The position numbers and the translations under genes were made by a program. Positions 8,889 to 17,382 of a stretch of DNA of 64,000 nt are shown one piece after another; position 1 is the first letter of the stretch; each line of letters starts with the position of its first letter. The notes beneath the pieces were generated by a model. That model was not told the DNA's origin. It saw only the letters and a list, made by a program, of their open reading frames with translations, and did not search any database. Origin of the DNA: Pseudanabaena sp. (lineage in GTDB: Bacteria > Cyanobacteriota > Cyanobacteriia > Pseudanabaenales > Pseudanabaenaceae); assembly GCA_003249015.1 (NCBI GenBank), contig QBLS01000003.1, forward strand, positions 193,586-257,585. Direction: 5' to 3'.

Positions 8889-9779
8889 ATGAACCGTATT
8901 TTGAAATTTGGCTCCGTACCGATCGCCCTGATGCTGACAACATTGATGTCCTTTGCTACAGCAGTTCCAGCTAGCGCGGCTGATCCTTTTCGTACCAGTA
9001 ACGCTAGAGCGATCGGTGCTGAAACTCAAAAAGCCTTTGAGTTGATGTTTAAGGAAGGAAACTATGCATCGGCTGTTAAGCAATTGGATGTAGCGATTCG
9101 TACCGAAGCAAATGAACCTTTGTTATTTGCCCTTAGAGCTTCGACTTTTTATGCCCAAGAAGACTATTTGGGAATGCAAGTCGCAGGCAAAAGGGTTAGA
9201 GCCAATGCCGAGGCTTTGCGAGGAAAGGATAATCTGAGAGCACACATATATCTAGCGGCGAGTGACCTCATTGAAGCTGGATATATTGTCAAAGCTGAAG
9301 GGCTATCCAGTGCAGCCAAGGCGCTACCTTTAGTCCAAAGTGTTTTTGACAATATCAAAAAAGCTCAGGATATTGATCCTAAAGATCCCGAATTGAACTT
9401 GATTAAAGGCTATATCGATATGCTGATTGCGTCAGTATTGCCTTTGTCAGATCTTGAATCGGCGTTAGCTAGCCTCAAAACCTATGCGGCTCCCGACTAT
9501 CTCAAATGGCGCGGCATTGCTCTAGCCTACCGCGATGCTCGTATCCCCAATCTCGCTTTGGAAGCGGTTAATAAGGCTCTAGTTGCGGCTCCTAATAACC
9601 CCGATCTGAGCTATCTCAAAGGACAGATTTTGTGGATGCAGGGTGGTAGCAATATCCCTGAAGCTAAGAAGCAGTTTGAATCTGCTCTAAAAAAAGCGAA
9701 ACAATTGAATCCGACTTTGTTAGCTGAGATTCGTCAGCAATGTCAAAACCTATCGGGTGGCATAAAGTGCGCTGAGTAA
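8889..9779 (+). CDS. Secreted TPR-repeat protein
   Basis: I chose the start at 8889, which has GGGGAAG just upstream and begins with a clear signal peptide (MNRILKFGSVPIALML, then VPASAADPF as cleavage region). An upstream in-frame Met at 8859 would bury it. The mature part is about 260 residues of degenerate TPRs, such as ETQKAFELMFKEGNYASAVK, LLFALRASTFYAQEDYLGMQ and NPDLSYLKGQILWMQGG. It resembles the conserved cyanobacterial Sll0314/Alr1548 TPR group, but I recall this only loosely. Likely periplasmic or thylakoid-lumen scaffold; function unknown. Single gene, ended by a strong terminator. Confidence 0.8.
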   Translation: MNRILKFGSVPIALMLTTLMSFATAVPASAADPFRTSNARAIGAETQKAFELMFKEGNYASAVKQLDVAIRTEANEPLLFALRASTFYAQEDYLGMQVAGKRVRANAEALRGKDNLRAHIYLAASDLIEAGYIVKAEGLSSAAKALPLVQSVFDNIKKAQDIDPKDPELNLIKGYIDMLIASVLPLSDLESALASLKTYAAPDYLKWRGIALAYRDARIPNLALEAVNKALVAAPNNPDLSYLKGQILWMQGGSNIPEAKKQFESALKKAKQLNPTLLAEIRQQCQNLSGGIKCAE

Positions 9780-9780
9780 A

Positions 9781-9815
9781 TAAAAAAGGGAGCCTAGCTC
9801 CCTTTTTTATTTACT
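9781..9815. terminator. Bidirectional rho-independent terminator
   Basis: AAAAAAGGGAGC and GCTCCCTTTTTT pair around CTA, with T runs on both strands. It ends the TPR gene from the left and the msrP gene from the right. Confidence 0.85.
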
Positions 9816-9868
9816 CAGCTTTTGTTTTTTAAATAAAGAATTGGCGTAAGACAATTCTTTACTTGGTA

Positions 9869-10834
9869 TTAGCTGTAAAGGCTAGCAACATACTCGCCAT
9901 AGCCGTTATAGATCTGAGTGGCATAGCGATCGCCTGTCCCTAACATCCTTTCACTTGCCTGTGACCAGCGCGGATGGGGAATATTTGGATTTACATTGGC
10001 AACAAAATCATATTCTTGGGGGAGGCGAGTATTCCAGAAAGTCGGTGGCTGGCGATCGCTAAACTCGATATTTACAATGGATTTAATACTTTTAAATCCA
10101 TATTTCCAAGGCAAAACCAATCTAATTGGCGCACCATGCTGTTTAGGAAGCTCATGCCCATAGATTCCCACTGCCATAAATGCCAGATCATTCATCGCTT
10201 CTTGAATAGTCAGTCCCTCGGTATAGGGCCAAGGCTCGCTTTGTAAAATCTGTCTCCGCGCTACTTCTGGTTGAAAGAAGGTTGTGAATTTGAGGTGAGT
10301 CGCATTTGCCTTTGGTTCCACCAGTTCAATTAAGCGCTTCAATGGAAAGCCCACCCAAGGTACAGCCATTGCCCAAGCTTCGACACAGCGATGACGATAC
10401 AGCCTTTCTTCGATGGGCATTTTGGCAATCAAATCTTCGATCGCAAACTTCTGTGGCTTCGCAACTAAGCCCGTAACTTCCAATGTCCAAGGATGAGGCT
10501 TAAATCGATTCACCTTTTGCCAGACATCTTTGTCAGCGCTAAATTCATAGAAATTGGTATAGACTGCCGCGCTATATTCATCAGTTAGAGGGCGATCAAG
10601 ATTGAAGGCAAGATTGCGAACAGTAGTAAATGACTTGAGTTGTTCGTCTTGAATCTGTTGCCTAACGATTTCTCTCTTCTCTTCCAAACTTTGACATCCT
10701 GCGAGCATTCCCATAATGCTGAGACTGCCCAGCCCTGCTTTTTTCAAAAATCTCCGCCGATTTAAATAGACAGATTCTGAGGTTGCTTGGCTCTCAGGTA
10801 TAAACCAATCAGGGCGAATTTTGATTAGGGGCAT
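9869..10834 (-). CDS. msrP: Protein-methionine-sulfoxide reductase catalytic subunit MsrP (YedY)
   Basis: The 321-residue protein has a Tat signal (RRRFLKKAGLGSLSIMGML) followed by LAGC. YRHRCVEAWAM near residue 150 contains the Cys that ligates molybdopterin in YedY enzymes. MFKPHPWTLEVTG-type and GAPIRLVLPWKYGFKSIKSI segments are standard for the family. MsrP repairs oxidised methionines of periplasmic proteins, using electrons from the membrane haem protein MsrQ. No msrQ is visible beside it. The start is the Met before PLIKIRPDW. A lipobox-like LAGC might make it a lipoprotein, but Tat signals often look similar. Confidence 0.93.
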   Translation of the reverse strand: MPLIKIRPDWFIPESQATSESVYLNRRRFLKKAGLGSLSIMGMLAGCQSLEEKREIVRQQIQDEQLKSFTTVRNLAFNLDRPLTDEYSAAVYTNFYEFSADKDVWQKVNRFKPHPWTLEVTGLVAKPQKFAIEDLIAKMPIEERLYRHRCVEAWAMAVPWVGFPLKRLIELVEPKANATHLKFTTFFQPEVARRQILQSEPWPYTEGLTIQEAMNDLAFMAVGIYGHELPKQHGAPIRLVLPWKYGFKSIKSIVNIEFSDRQPPTFWNTRLPQEYDFVANVNPNIPHPRWSQASERMLGTGDRYATQIYNGYGEYVASLYS

Positions 10835-10884
10835 AGCTGAAGATTAGTTAGATTCTTGACCTATCTTACTGCTTTCCCAATCAA

Positions 10885-10923
10885 GAAATAGCGTTGCGCG
10901 GCTTAGCCGCGCAACGCTATTTC
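10885..10923. terminator. 18-bp-stem hairpin between msrP and alr
   Basis: GAAATAGCGTTGCGCGGC, loop TTA, and its exact complement. It sits at the 3' end of alr and upstream of msrP, fitting an alr terminator. The same hairpin style closes many genes here. Confidence 0.6.
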
Positions 10924-10925
10924 TT

Positions 10926-12074
10926 TTAAATTCTTTGCTGACAGGCGATCGCCTCCGTTACATTAATTCTCGGCAGTCGATGCTTAAATCCACATAAAAC
11001 TTCCCAAGAAATTGTATTTAGTAAATTTGCCCAATCGTCAGCCGTATTGCCTGAGTCACCTCCCAAAAAAGTGACCGTATCACCAATATTCACGTCTGGG
11101 ATATCTGTTACGTCGATCGCACATTGATCCATTGTGATTGTGCCGATTTGTCTGACTCTCTGCCCATGCACAGCCACTCGAATTCGATTAGAGAGTCCCC
11201 GTGGAATTCCGTCTGCATAGCCGATCGCGACAGTTGCCATTTTCATGTCTTCGGGAGCGATAAATGAGCGTCCATAGCTAATGCTTGTCCCTGCGGTAAT
11301 TTCTTTGACTTGCGTAATTCTTGCCTTAACTGTCAATGCAGGTTGTAAGTCAACAGTATCTTTTAGGTGGCTAGCAGGGTAAAGCCCATATAGCCCTAAA
11401 CCAGTCCGCACCATATCGTAGTGCAATTGGCGATCGTCCATCATGGCAGCAGTGTTACAAATATGGAGGAGCGGTGGTGTGAGTCCTTCACGCCTGAGAG
11501 TCGCGATTACCTCTTCAAAGCGGCGAGCTTGGAGATGCATAAATGAGCGATCGCGCTCATCGGCCGTCGCAAAATGTGAATATAGGCTCGCCACCTCTAA
11601 ATTGGGCAAATGCTGAACTAATTTCACAAAGGTAATTGCCTCTTGCCAATCCACCCCCAATCTCGACATTCCCGTATCAATTTTGAGATGAACAGCAACC
11701 TGTTCGCCAATCATAGACAAGACTTCGTGGTAAATCAGGGCTTGCTTAGGATTACAAATTGTTGGCTGCAAACGATATTCCGCGATCGCTTTAACCTCAT
11801 CCGCCGCATTTGTTGCTCCCAAAATCAAAATCGGCGCAGTAATTCCTGCATTTCGCAACTGTATGCCCTCAGGAATTGTCGCTACGCCTAGCCAAGAAGC
11901 TCCTGCTTCAATCACAGCTTGACTAACCTCAACAGCTCCATGTCCATAGGCATCAGCTTTGACGATTGCCATCAACTCAGTCGCAGGATTCAGCAGAGAT
12001 TTTAATTGCTGAACATTGTATTTGATCGCCAACAGATTTACTTCTATCCAAGCTCGATGTTTCTGCTTGAGCAT
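10926..12074 (-). CDS. alr: Alanine racemase
   Basis: The 382-residue PLP enzyme interconverts L- and D-alanine for peptidoglycan. The PLP lysine is in VKADAYGHGA near residue 39 and the second catalytic Tyr is in SISYGRSF near residue 265. MSRLGVDW and DMVRTGLGLYG are typical barrel strands, and the C-terminal beta domain includes TMDQCAIDVTD. Length is normal. Transcribed alone, with the hairpin at 10885 at its end. Confidence 0.96.
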   Translation of the reverse strand: MLKQKHRAWIEVNLLAIKYNVQQLKSLLNPATELMAIVKADAYGHGAVEVSQAVIEAGASWLGVATIPEGIQLRNAGITAPILILGATNAADEVKAIAEYRLQPTICNPKQALIYHEVLSMIGEQVAVHLKIDTGMSRLGVDWQEAITFVKLVQHLPNLEVASLYSHFATADERDRSFMHLQARRFEEVIATLRREGLTPPLLHICNTAAMMDDRQLHYDMVRTGLGLYGLYPASHLKDTVDLQPALTVKARITQVKEITAGTSISYGRSFIAPEDMKMATVAIGYADGIPRGLSNRIRVAVHGQRVRQIGTITMDQCAIDVTDIPDVNIGDTVTFLGGDSGNTADDWANLLNTISWEVLCGFKHRLPRINVTEAIACQQRI

Positions 12075-12109
12075 TACAGCAAACTCCTAAATTGCTTCGC
12101 TAGTATAAT

Positions 12110-12225
12110 AAGCGCTTTGCGCTCAAACCCTCAAACCAAAAGTGCAGCAAATCGCTCACTAAAACCTAAATGGCGGCGAGAAGCGTTGCTATTTAGGTTT
12201 TAGTTCCGCAAAAAGACGCTTGCTG
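12110..12225. repeat. Imperfect palindromic repeat upstream of alr
   Basis: AAAACCTAAAT pairs with ATTTAGGTTTT around GGCGGCGAGAAGCG. This is a diverged relative of the GGCGGCGCGAAGCGCCGCC family seen at 22899, 52387, 60127 and 63931, next to AGCGCTTTGCGCTCAAA, which also recurs at 59106. Confidence 0.5.
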
Positions 12226-12367
12226 TTGCCCATAATTTTGTCACAAGCTTAGGTATGCAGCGCATTGCCACAGCATTATCAGATTATCAGACAAGTTTAG
12301 TCGGACAATCTGGACTTACAATAAGGATTGCACTCAGTATTTTTACTTAATCTAATTATTTATACTT

Positions 12368-13729
12368 ATGCGACTCATGCAGTTGATCCGAAGTTTTATG
12401 CCTCAAGATTGGCTAAGACGCAATTTTAGTCATAATCCCAGACATAGCTTTAGGCAAATATTGCGATCGCGCAAACGTTTTTTGTCATTTCTTTTTAGCG
12501 TAACTTTTACCGCCACGCTACTTTTACATAGCCTAATTCCAGTTTTTGGTAATCACGATCAGGCGATCGCGCAACTCAAGCCCCAAGCCGCTAATACGAT
12601 CAGCAAAGCCTCTCCAGTTACTCAACCTGTAACACCACCTAAGCGTCGCGAAGAAATTCGTGGGGTATGGTTGACCAGTAACGACTTTTCCATGTTTCGC
12701 GATCGTAAGCTACTTGCCGAGGGACTCCAACAACTTAAACAACTTAACTTCAACACGATCTACCCTGTAGTTTGGAACTCAGGCTATGTGATGTATCCCA
12801 GTGAAGTTGCCAAAGAGGCTGGCATCCAAACATTTACCTATCGTGGCAATGACGGGCACGATATAGTTGCCGATATCATCGAGCAAGGACATCAGCACAA
12901 TCTAGCCGTAATGCCTTGGTTTGAGTTTGGCTTTATGGCTCCGCAAATGTCTGAGCTAGCTGTCAAGCATCCAGAATGGTTAACTCAGCAAAGAAACGGT
13001 AAAAGAACCTCTATCACTGCCGCAGGAGAAGTTTCATGGCTTAATCCATTTCATCCTGAAGTCCAGAAATTTCTCACCGACTTAGTTCTTGAGGCTGTTT
13101 CTAATTACGACCTAGATGGCATTCAGTTTGACGATCACACCAGCCTTCCTAAAACCTTTGGCTACGATCGCTATACCCTCAATCTCTACCGCCAAGAAAC
13201 TAAAAAAGATGCCCCTGCTAATGTTGATGATCCTGCATGGGTGCGGTGGCGAGCCAATAAAATTACCGCTTTCATGTCACAGCTAAGTAAAGCTGCGAAG
13301 CAAAGAAAACCAGACCTGATCTTCTCTGTCTCACCCAATTACCATGAGTTTGCTTACAAACAGCAGCTTCAAGACTGGCTCAGTTGGGTACGCCAAGGCT
13401 TTGTCGATGAGTTAATTGTGCAGGTATATCGTCCTGATCTGGATGATTTCTTATCTCAGATCAGTCGTCCTGAAATTATTGAAGTCCAGAATAGAATTTC
13501 TACAGGAATCGGCATTCTCTCTGGACTCCGCAATAGCAATGTGCCCATCTCTAGGGTCTTTTCTCAAGCGGTAACGGCTAAAAATCGCGGCTTAGGAATT
13601 TCTTTCTTTTATTACAGGAGTCTCTGGGGTTATGGACCCGAGTCCATCGACCAGCGACAAAGAGATTTGCAGTATCTATTCCGCAGTCCCGCACCAAGAT
13701 TAGCTAGACAAATGGTGTCCCAAAAATAA
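12368..13729 (+). CDS. Glycosyl hydrolase-like family 10 (GHL10/DUF187) protein
   Basis: The 453-residue protein begins with a long basic region and a membrane/signal segment (FLFSVTFTATLLLHSLIPVF, about residues 40-60), so it is exported or anchored. The catalytic-like domain starts at REEIRGVWLTSNDFSMF. It continues with QLNFNTIYPVVWNSGYVMYP and DLDGIQFDDHTSLPKTFGYD, the latter holding the conserved acidic residues of this TIM-barrel family. GHL10 proteins are related to glycoside hydrolases acting on cell-wall or surface glycans. Substrate unknown. RBS is weak. A strong hairpin follows at 13751. Confidence 0.88.
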   Translation: MRLMQLIRSFMPQDWLRRNFSHNPRHSFRQILRSRKRFLSFLFSVTFTATLLLHSLIPVFGNHDQAIAQLKPQAANTISKASPVTQPVTPPKRREEIRGVWLTSNDFSMFRDRKLLAEGLQQLKQLNFNTIYPVVWNSGYVMYPSEVAKEAGIQTFTYRGNDGHDIVADIIEQGHQHNLAVMPWFEFGFMAPQMSELAVKHPEWLTQQRNGKRTSITAAGEVSWLNPFHPEVQKFLTDLVLEAVSNYDLDGIQFDDHTSLPKTFGYDRYTLNLYRQETKKDAPANVDDPAWVRWRANKITAFMSQLSKAAKQRKPDLIFSVSPNYHEFAYKQQLQDWLSWVRQGFVDELIVQVYRPDLDDFLSQISRPEIIEVQNRISTGIGILSGLRNSNVPISRVFSQAVTAKNRGLGISFFYYRSLWGYGPESIDQRQRDLQYLFRSPAPRLARQMVSQK

Positions 13730-13750
13730 GTCCGAATTTATTCAAAACCA

Positions 13751-13780
13751 ACAAGCTCTGCCAGCTTTGGCAGAGCTTGT
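13751..13780. terminator. 13-bp-stem hairpin after the GHL10 gene
   Basis: ACAAGCTCTGCCA, loop GCTT, TGGCAGAGCTTGT. No long T run, but the position 20 bases past the stop fits a terminator. Confidence 0.55.
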
Positions 13781-13810
13781 CGCACATTTACATTAGCACT
13801 TAACTATCTT

Positions 13811-13866
13811 CTAAAATCGCATCAACTATTTGAGAATTCATTAATTGTTTCCTCCAAAGGATTGTC
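13811..13866. repeat. Direct repeat, left copy, flanking the RelE/ParE module
   Basis: About 46 of 56 positions match 14475-14530. On the minus strand it contains GGAGGAAACAATTAATG followed by codons for MNSQIVDAILEDS and a stop. It therefore looks like the conserved 5' end of a lost gene. Confidence 0.55.
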
Positions 13867-13884
13867 TAGCTTACGATCACTTTT

Positions 13885-14154
13885 TTAAGGGAAGTAACGA
13901 TAAAATTCTTTGCGGTGTAATGTGCGGATGACTTCTACTGTGTTGCCAGAAATTTCTATGCCGATACGATAGTCACCGACTCTAATGCGGTAACGGTTTG
14001 AATGTCCTTGCATGGCTTTTATGTTCGATAGTTCCTGCAAGCTCTGAGTTTCAGGTAAAGTTGTAAAGGCAATTTCAGAGATGCGTTGATATATGGATGA
14101 GCCTTTCAGGTTTTTGAGATCTTTTAAAAATGACTGACAATACTTTACTTCCAT
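13885..14154 (-). CDS. RelE/ParE-family toxin
   Basis: The 89-residue basic protein has MEVKYCQSFLKDLKNLK at the start and HSNRYRIRVGDYRIGIEISG in the middle, the core beta-sheet of RelE/ParE toxins. It ends with EVIRTLHRKEFYRYFP. RelE toxins cut ribosome-bound mRNA and ParE toxins poison gyrase; the sequence does not decide between them. It lies 14 bases downstream of its antitoxin gene, in the same operon. Confidence 0.88.
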   Translation of the reverse strand: MEVKYCQSFLKDLKNLKGSSIYQRISEIAFTTLPETQSLQELSNIKAMQGHSNRYRIRVGDYRIGIEISGNTVEVIRTLHRKEFYRYFP

Positions 14155-14168
14155 TTCAGTCTCCCAAT

Positions 14169-14390
14169 CTAATCCTCTAAGAAGGCTAGAGCTTCGGCGC
14201 GGGAGTAAAGAGGAGTGTTTTTCCCTTCATCCATTGCTTTGTTGAGACAATAATCTTCTATGGCTTCGCTAAGATTTTCTAGAGAGATGTTGTCAGTGGG
14301 TAAAAGTTGTCGCCAAATCTCAATGGGGATGACAACTGCGGTGGGCTGTCCTTCTTGGTTGGTTATATACTCAAGGTTTAGTAGGGACAT
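14169..14390 (-). CDS. Antitoxin of the RelE/ParE-type module
   Basis: The 73-residue protein starts MSLLNLEYITNQEGQPTAVV with PIEIWRQLL, the N-terminal pattern of Phd/YefM-like and related antitoxins that reads like a short DNA-binding sheet-helix. The acidic C-terminus (NKAMDEGKNTPLYSRAEALA) would bind the toxin. Such pairs usually repress their own promoter. Antitoxin class is inferred from the gene order and length. Confidence 0.8.
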   Translation of the reverse strand: MSLLNLEYITNQEGQPTAVVIPIEIWRQLLPTDNISLENLSEAIEDYCLNKAMDEGKNTPLYSRAEALAFLED

Positions 14391-14474
14391 TACATTTGCC
14401 TTAGTGAATGCTTTTTATGAAATCTACTTTCATTGTATCAAAAGTTTTTATGTTACTCATGCGCTTAAGGAATC

Positions 14475-14530
14475 TCTTAAATCACATTAACTATTTGAGT
14501 GTTCATTATATGTTTACTCAAAAGGCTTTG
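14475..14530. repeat. Direct repeat, right copy, flanking the RelE/ParE module
   Basis: The partner of 13811-13866. On the minus strand it reads ATG AAC ACT CAA ATA GTT AAT GTG ATT TAA (MNTQIVNVI), parallel to MNSQIVDAI in the other copy. Confidence 0.55.
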
Positions 14531-14540
14531 TTAACTCTCT

Positions 14541-14750
14541 CTATTTACTTTGGGGTTTCCATTTGAGCGAAAAGTTCTAGTGCTTTTGCTTATTCATGTT
14601 CTCCCATTGCCTGATATGTCATTCCAAGTTGAAAATACTCTTCTGCTAATAGGGGCTTACACATAATGTCATTCAAAATCTTAATAATATCATTGTGTTC
14701 AGAAATTGCATGATTTCTATACTCTTGCTGATTTGTGTCTTGAAATTTTT
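14541..14750 (-). pseudogene. Degenerate TPR-protein relic
   Basis: The minus strand reads ILNDIMCKPLLAEEYFQLGM then TYQAMGEHE, a TAA stop, and AKALELFAQMETPK in the same frame. YFQLGMTYQAMGEHE-x-AKALELF is one TPR unit broken by a stop. No good start codon is seen. The rest of 14751-15024 holds no gene I can support. Confidence 0.4.
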
Positions 14751-15024
14751 TCTGTTAAGTTGAGCTTTGCTACCACAAAATCTAGCTTTAAGTAATAGAA
14801 GCTCCACCCTCCATAACTATGTAAGACCTCATGTTGGGTTAGGTAAAATCAAGACCCTAATAGCGATGGGGCTATGCCATCGACCACTTTCCATACTGAA
14901 GTTACTATCATTGTGCGGCTTTTATTCCCTCACGTCTTAACTAACCAGTGCCGTACTTGTTTTGCATTGATTCTAATGTAATCGTCAATATATAAATTAG
15001 CAAAGCGATCGCTCTCTGAAGGAA

Positions 15025-16278
15025 TCAGTCGCAAAGAACTAAGACAGCAGTTAAATTGTCATGTCCATTTACTTTATTCCCTAACTCCATCAATTTATCT
15101 AGACCAGTCTGTAAATCAATTTCTCGATTGAGAATTGGTAATAAATGCGATCGCCAATTATCTTCAATTAGAGCGTTATCTGATAAACCGTCGGAACACA
15201 GTACAAACAAACTTGGCTCGGCGATCGCAAAATAGCTAATAGCAGGGTCAATCCTTGAGCTAGGGTGCGGACCAATCGCTTGAGTGAGCTGATGAGCATC
15301 AGGTCTTGCTAAAACTGTTTCTAGGTCAACTCCAAGGTCAAGTAGTTGGTTAAGAACTTCGTGATCGCGAGTTAATTGGGTAAGTTTGGGTTCTGTATTA
15401 GAACTACTACTAACTTTGTAAATTCGACTGTCTCCAACATGGGCTATTACTGCATTTGAGTCATGAATTGCTAGTAGAACTAAAGTCGTTCCCATTCTAC
15501 CTAAGGATTCTCTTTGTTCTGACTCATTTTTACTAAAGATTTGCTTATTTGCTTGGTAGATAATCTCAGTAAGTTTCTTCTGTCCTGGAAGTGTATCAAT
15601 CCAGAAAGGACGAAACTGGTCAATAATAAAGTTGACAGCCGTAGTACTTGCGACTTCGCCGCCATCATGTCCACCCATGCCATCACATAGTACAAATAGT
15701 CCGCGATAGCTGCGATCGCTGATTTGATTGCTACCGATAATACTGCGGGTTTGAAAAACTACGGCAAAGTCGTCTTCATTATGTTCACGCTGCACACCAA
15801 CATCTGTTTTGCCAGCATACTCAATATTTTCTAAGTAAGTGGATAGAGATATTCCTATTTCTTGTTTCGATGGTGTAGAACTGAAATCTGAGTAAGAAGC
15901 TGTGAATACTTCGGGAGTTTCTGCTTTAGATGATTGCTCTAAGCTATCATCCGATACTTCCAATAACTGAGAAGCAGCTAGCTCATTTACTTGTACTTTG
16001 ATCTCTCCCAACATACCTGCTAGGTTAAGGGGACCAGTGGGAGTTGAAGATTGTGTTGCAGGCACAATTTCCATTAATTCATCGTATGGTTCGTCGTCAA
16101 AGTCATGCTCAATTTCCTCATCTAGTTCATTCAGATCAAGTTCAACTACTTCCTTGGGATCTTCCAGTGATTTTGGCAAAGCAGCTTCAAGAGTATCTAT
16201 AGAAATTTTAGAACCGCAAAATTGACAAAATTGATAGATTGGAGGATTCACACCTTGACAGCTAGGGCAAATATTCAT
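15025..16278 (-). CDS. PP2C-family Ser/Thr protein phosphatase with N-terminal zinc ribbon
   Basis: I prefer the start MNICPSCQGVN (16276-16278), which opens directly on a CPSC/CQFCG zinc ribbon; an in-frame Met at 16326 adds 16 residues. An acidic, low-complexity linker (about residues 45-150) leads to the PP2C domain. Its metal motifs are REHNEDDF, LFVLCDGMGGHDGGEVAS, AHVGDSRIY, LCSDGLSDN and GHDNLTAVLV, all intact, so it should be an active Mn/Mg phosphatase. Cyanobacterial PP2Cs dephosphorylate proteins such as PII or act in partner switching with STAS proteins. No partner is adjacent. Cytoplasmic; no membrane segment. Confidence 0.92.
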   Translation of the reverse strand: MNICPSCQGVNPPIYQFCQFCGSKISIDTLEAALPKSLEDPKEVVELDLNELDEEIEHDFDDEPYDELMEIVPATQSSTPTGPLNLAGMLGEIKVQVNELAASQLLEVSDDSLEQSSKAETPEVFTASYSDFSSTPSKQEIGISLSTYLENIEYAGKTDVGVQREHNEDDFAVVFQTRSIIGSNQISDRSYRGLFVLCDGMGGHDGGEVASTTAVNFIIDQFRPFWIDTLPGQKKLTEIIYQANKQIFSKNESEQRESLGRMGTTLVLLAIHDSNAVIAHVGDSRIYKVSSSSNTEPKLTQLTRDHEVLNQLLDLGVDLETVLARPDAHQLTQAIGPHPSSRIDPAISYFAIAEPSLFVLCSDGLSDNALIEDNWRSHLLPILNREIDLQTGLDKLMELGNKVNGHDNLTAVLVLCD

Positions 16279-16510
16279 GAATGTTGGTTTTGGATTTTGG
16301 ACAAGAGTGAAGTCAGAAAGCCTCATTATGAAAATTAGTTTGTTAAAAACTTTTCTGATGTGGGCTTTTAATAAATCAATTTTGAGATTGGCTAGAGTTC
16401 ACAAAGATAGATTCTTAGCAAAAATAGGGGTAGTGCGATTCTAAGGCAAAAGCAATATCATTTCTTATAAATTCCCTCTACAATTTTGAGTATGGGTTAA
16501 CCTCTAAATT

Positions 16511-16551
16511 TGCGCGATCGCTACTCTCATATTTTGCCACAGGCGATCGCT
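16511..16551. repeat. 41-bp direct repeat, left copy, flanking VapBC
   Basis: Matches 17342-17382 at 38 of 41 positions (begins TGCGCGATCGCTACT, ends AGGCGATCGCT). The right copy contains the last codons of the GGDEF gene, so this copy is a duplicated gene end. Confidence 0.75.
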
Positions 16552-16601
16552 CTTAACTGGCGGCTAATGATAAAGGTTGAAAGCTAATCGTATAGAAATT
16601 G

Positions 16602-17000
16602 TCATTCAACAAATGGATTCAAGATTTTAATATTACAACCTTCAAAATCACGGGTATTGCGCGTAACCAGAATTAGATCGTGAACTTCAGCAGTCGCAGC
16701 AATAAGAATATCGGCTTGAGAACGAGAAATTCCTTTTGTTCTGAAATTACCACGCATTAGACCAGCACATTGAGCTATTTCAGGCGTTACTGGTAATATT
16801 TGACAGGAATAGCTTAGAAAATGCTGAAACCAATCTTCAACCCTTGCATTTGGATTTGCTGTGAGTCCGTAAGTGATTTCTTCAATCGTAATTACACTTA
16901 TGGCTATGAGCGTAACATTCTGACTCCAATCAACTACGCCAGAATTTGGGCGAGGTCTAGCTAGCTCACTGATAATATTCGTATCGCAGAGAAAGGTCAT
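16602..17000 (-). CDS. vapC: VapC-type PIN-domain toxin
   Basis: The 132-residue PIN ribonuclease has the acidic residues in MTFLCDTNIISELARP, ITIEEITYGL, SRSQADILIAATAEVHDLIL and VTRNTRDFEG. VapC toxins cleave tRNA or rRNA. Its ATG overlaps the antitoxin stop by 4 bases (ATGA), giving translational coupling. Normal length; no lost catalytic residue seen. Confidence 0.93.
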   Translation of the reverse strand: MTFLCDTNIISELARPRPNSGVVDWSQNVTLIAISVITIEEITYGLTANPNARVEDWFQHFLSYSCQILPVTPEIAQCAGLMRGNFRTKGISRSQADILIAATAEVHDLILVTRNTRDFEGCNIKILNPFVE

Positions 17001-17275
17001 GGCAGCATTTCGGCAAAGGGATTAGGTCGATCGCTACGAGGGCTAATCTCAAAGGTATAGTTTTCCGCAATACAAATCTGTCGTAGTTCGTCAAAGGTAT
17101 CTGCAAGAGAAGTGCGTTTTTGCTGTTGTTGCCATGTGAGAAATTCTTGAAATAGGTCAGCACGAATTACTGCCGCAACGAAGCGATCTCGTTGATAAAT
17201 TAGTTGAGGTGTTTGTCCAGAAGCATTAAGGACTTCCAAAAATTGTTCTTGTGCTTCTTCGATTTCCCAAGTCAT
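16997..17275 (-). CDS. VapB/Phd-type antitoxin
   Basis: The 92-residue protein begins MTWEIEEAQEQFLEVLNASG then TPQLIYQRDRFVAAVIRADL, the fold of Phd/YefM antitoxins (N-terminal sheet-helix dimer). The C-terminal tail ISPRSDRPNPFAEMLP would wrap the toxin. First gene of a two-gene operon with vapC; autorepression is expected for the family. Confidence 0.85.
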   Translation of the reverse strand: MTWEIEEAQEQFLEVLNASGQTPQLIYQRDRFVAAVIRADLFQEFLTWQQQQKRTSLADTFDELRQICIAENYTFEISPRSDRPNPFAEMLP

Positions 17276-17341
17276 AGTTTTTTAGCTCTTACGATAAATT
17301 TGCTATCTGCGTAATATTCATGAGCCTACTTGCAAAGTAAA

Positions 17342-17382
17342 TGCGCGATCGCTACTTTCATATTTTGTCATAGGCGATCGCT
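17342..17382. repeat. 41-bp direct repeat, right copy (3' end of the GGDEF gene)
   Basis: Partner of 16511-16551. It includes the codons for QAIAYDKI and the TGA of the diguanylate cyclase gene on the minus strand. The 790-bp unit between the copies is just the toxin-antitoxin pair. Confidence 0.75.
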
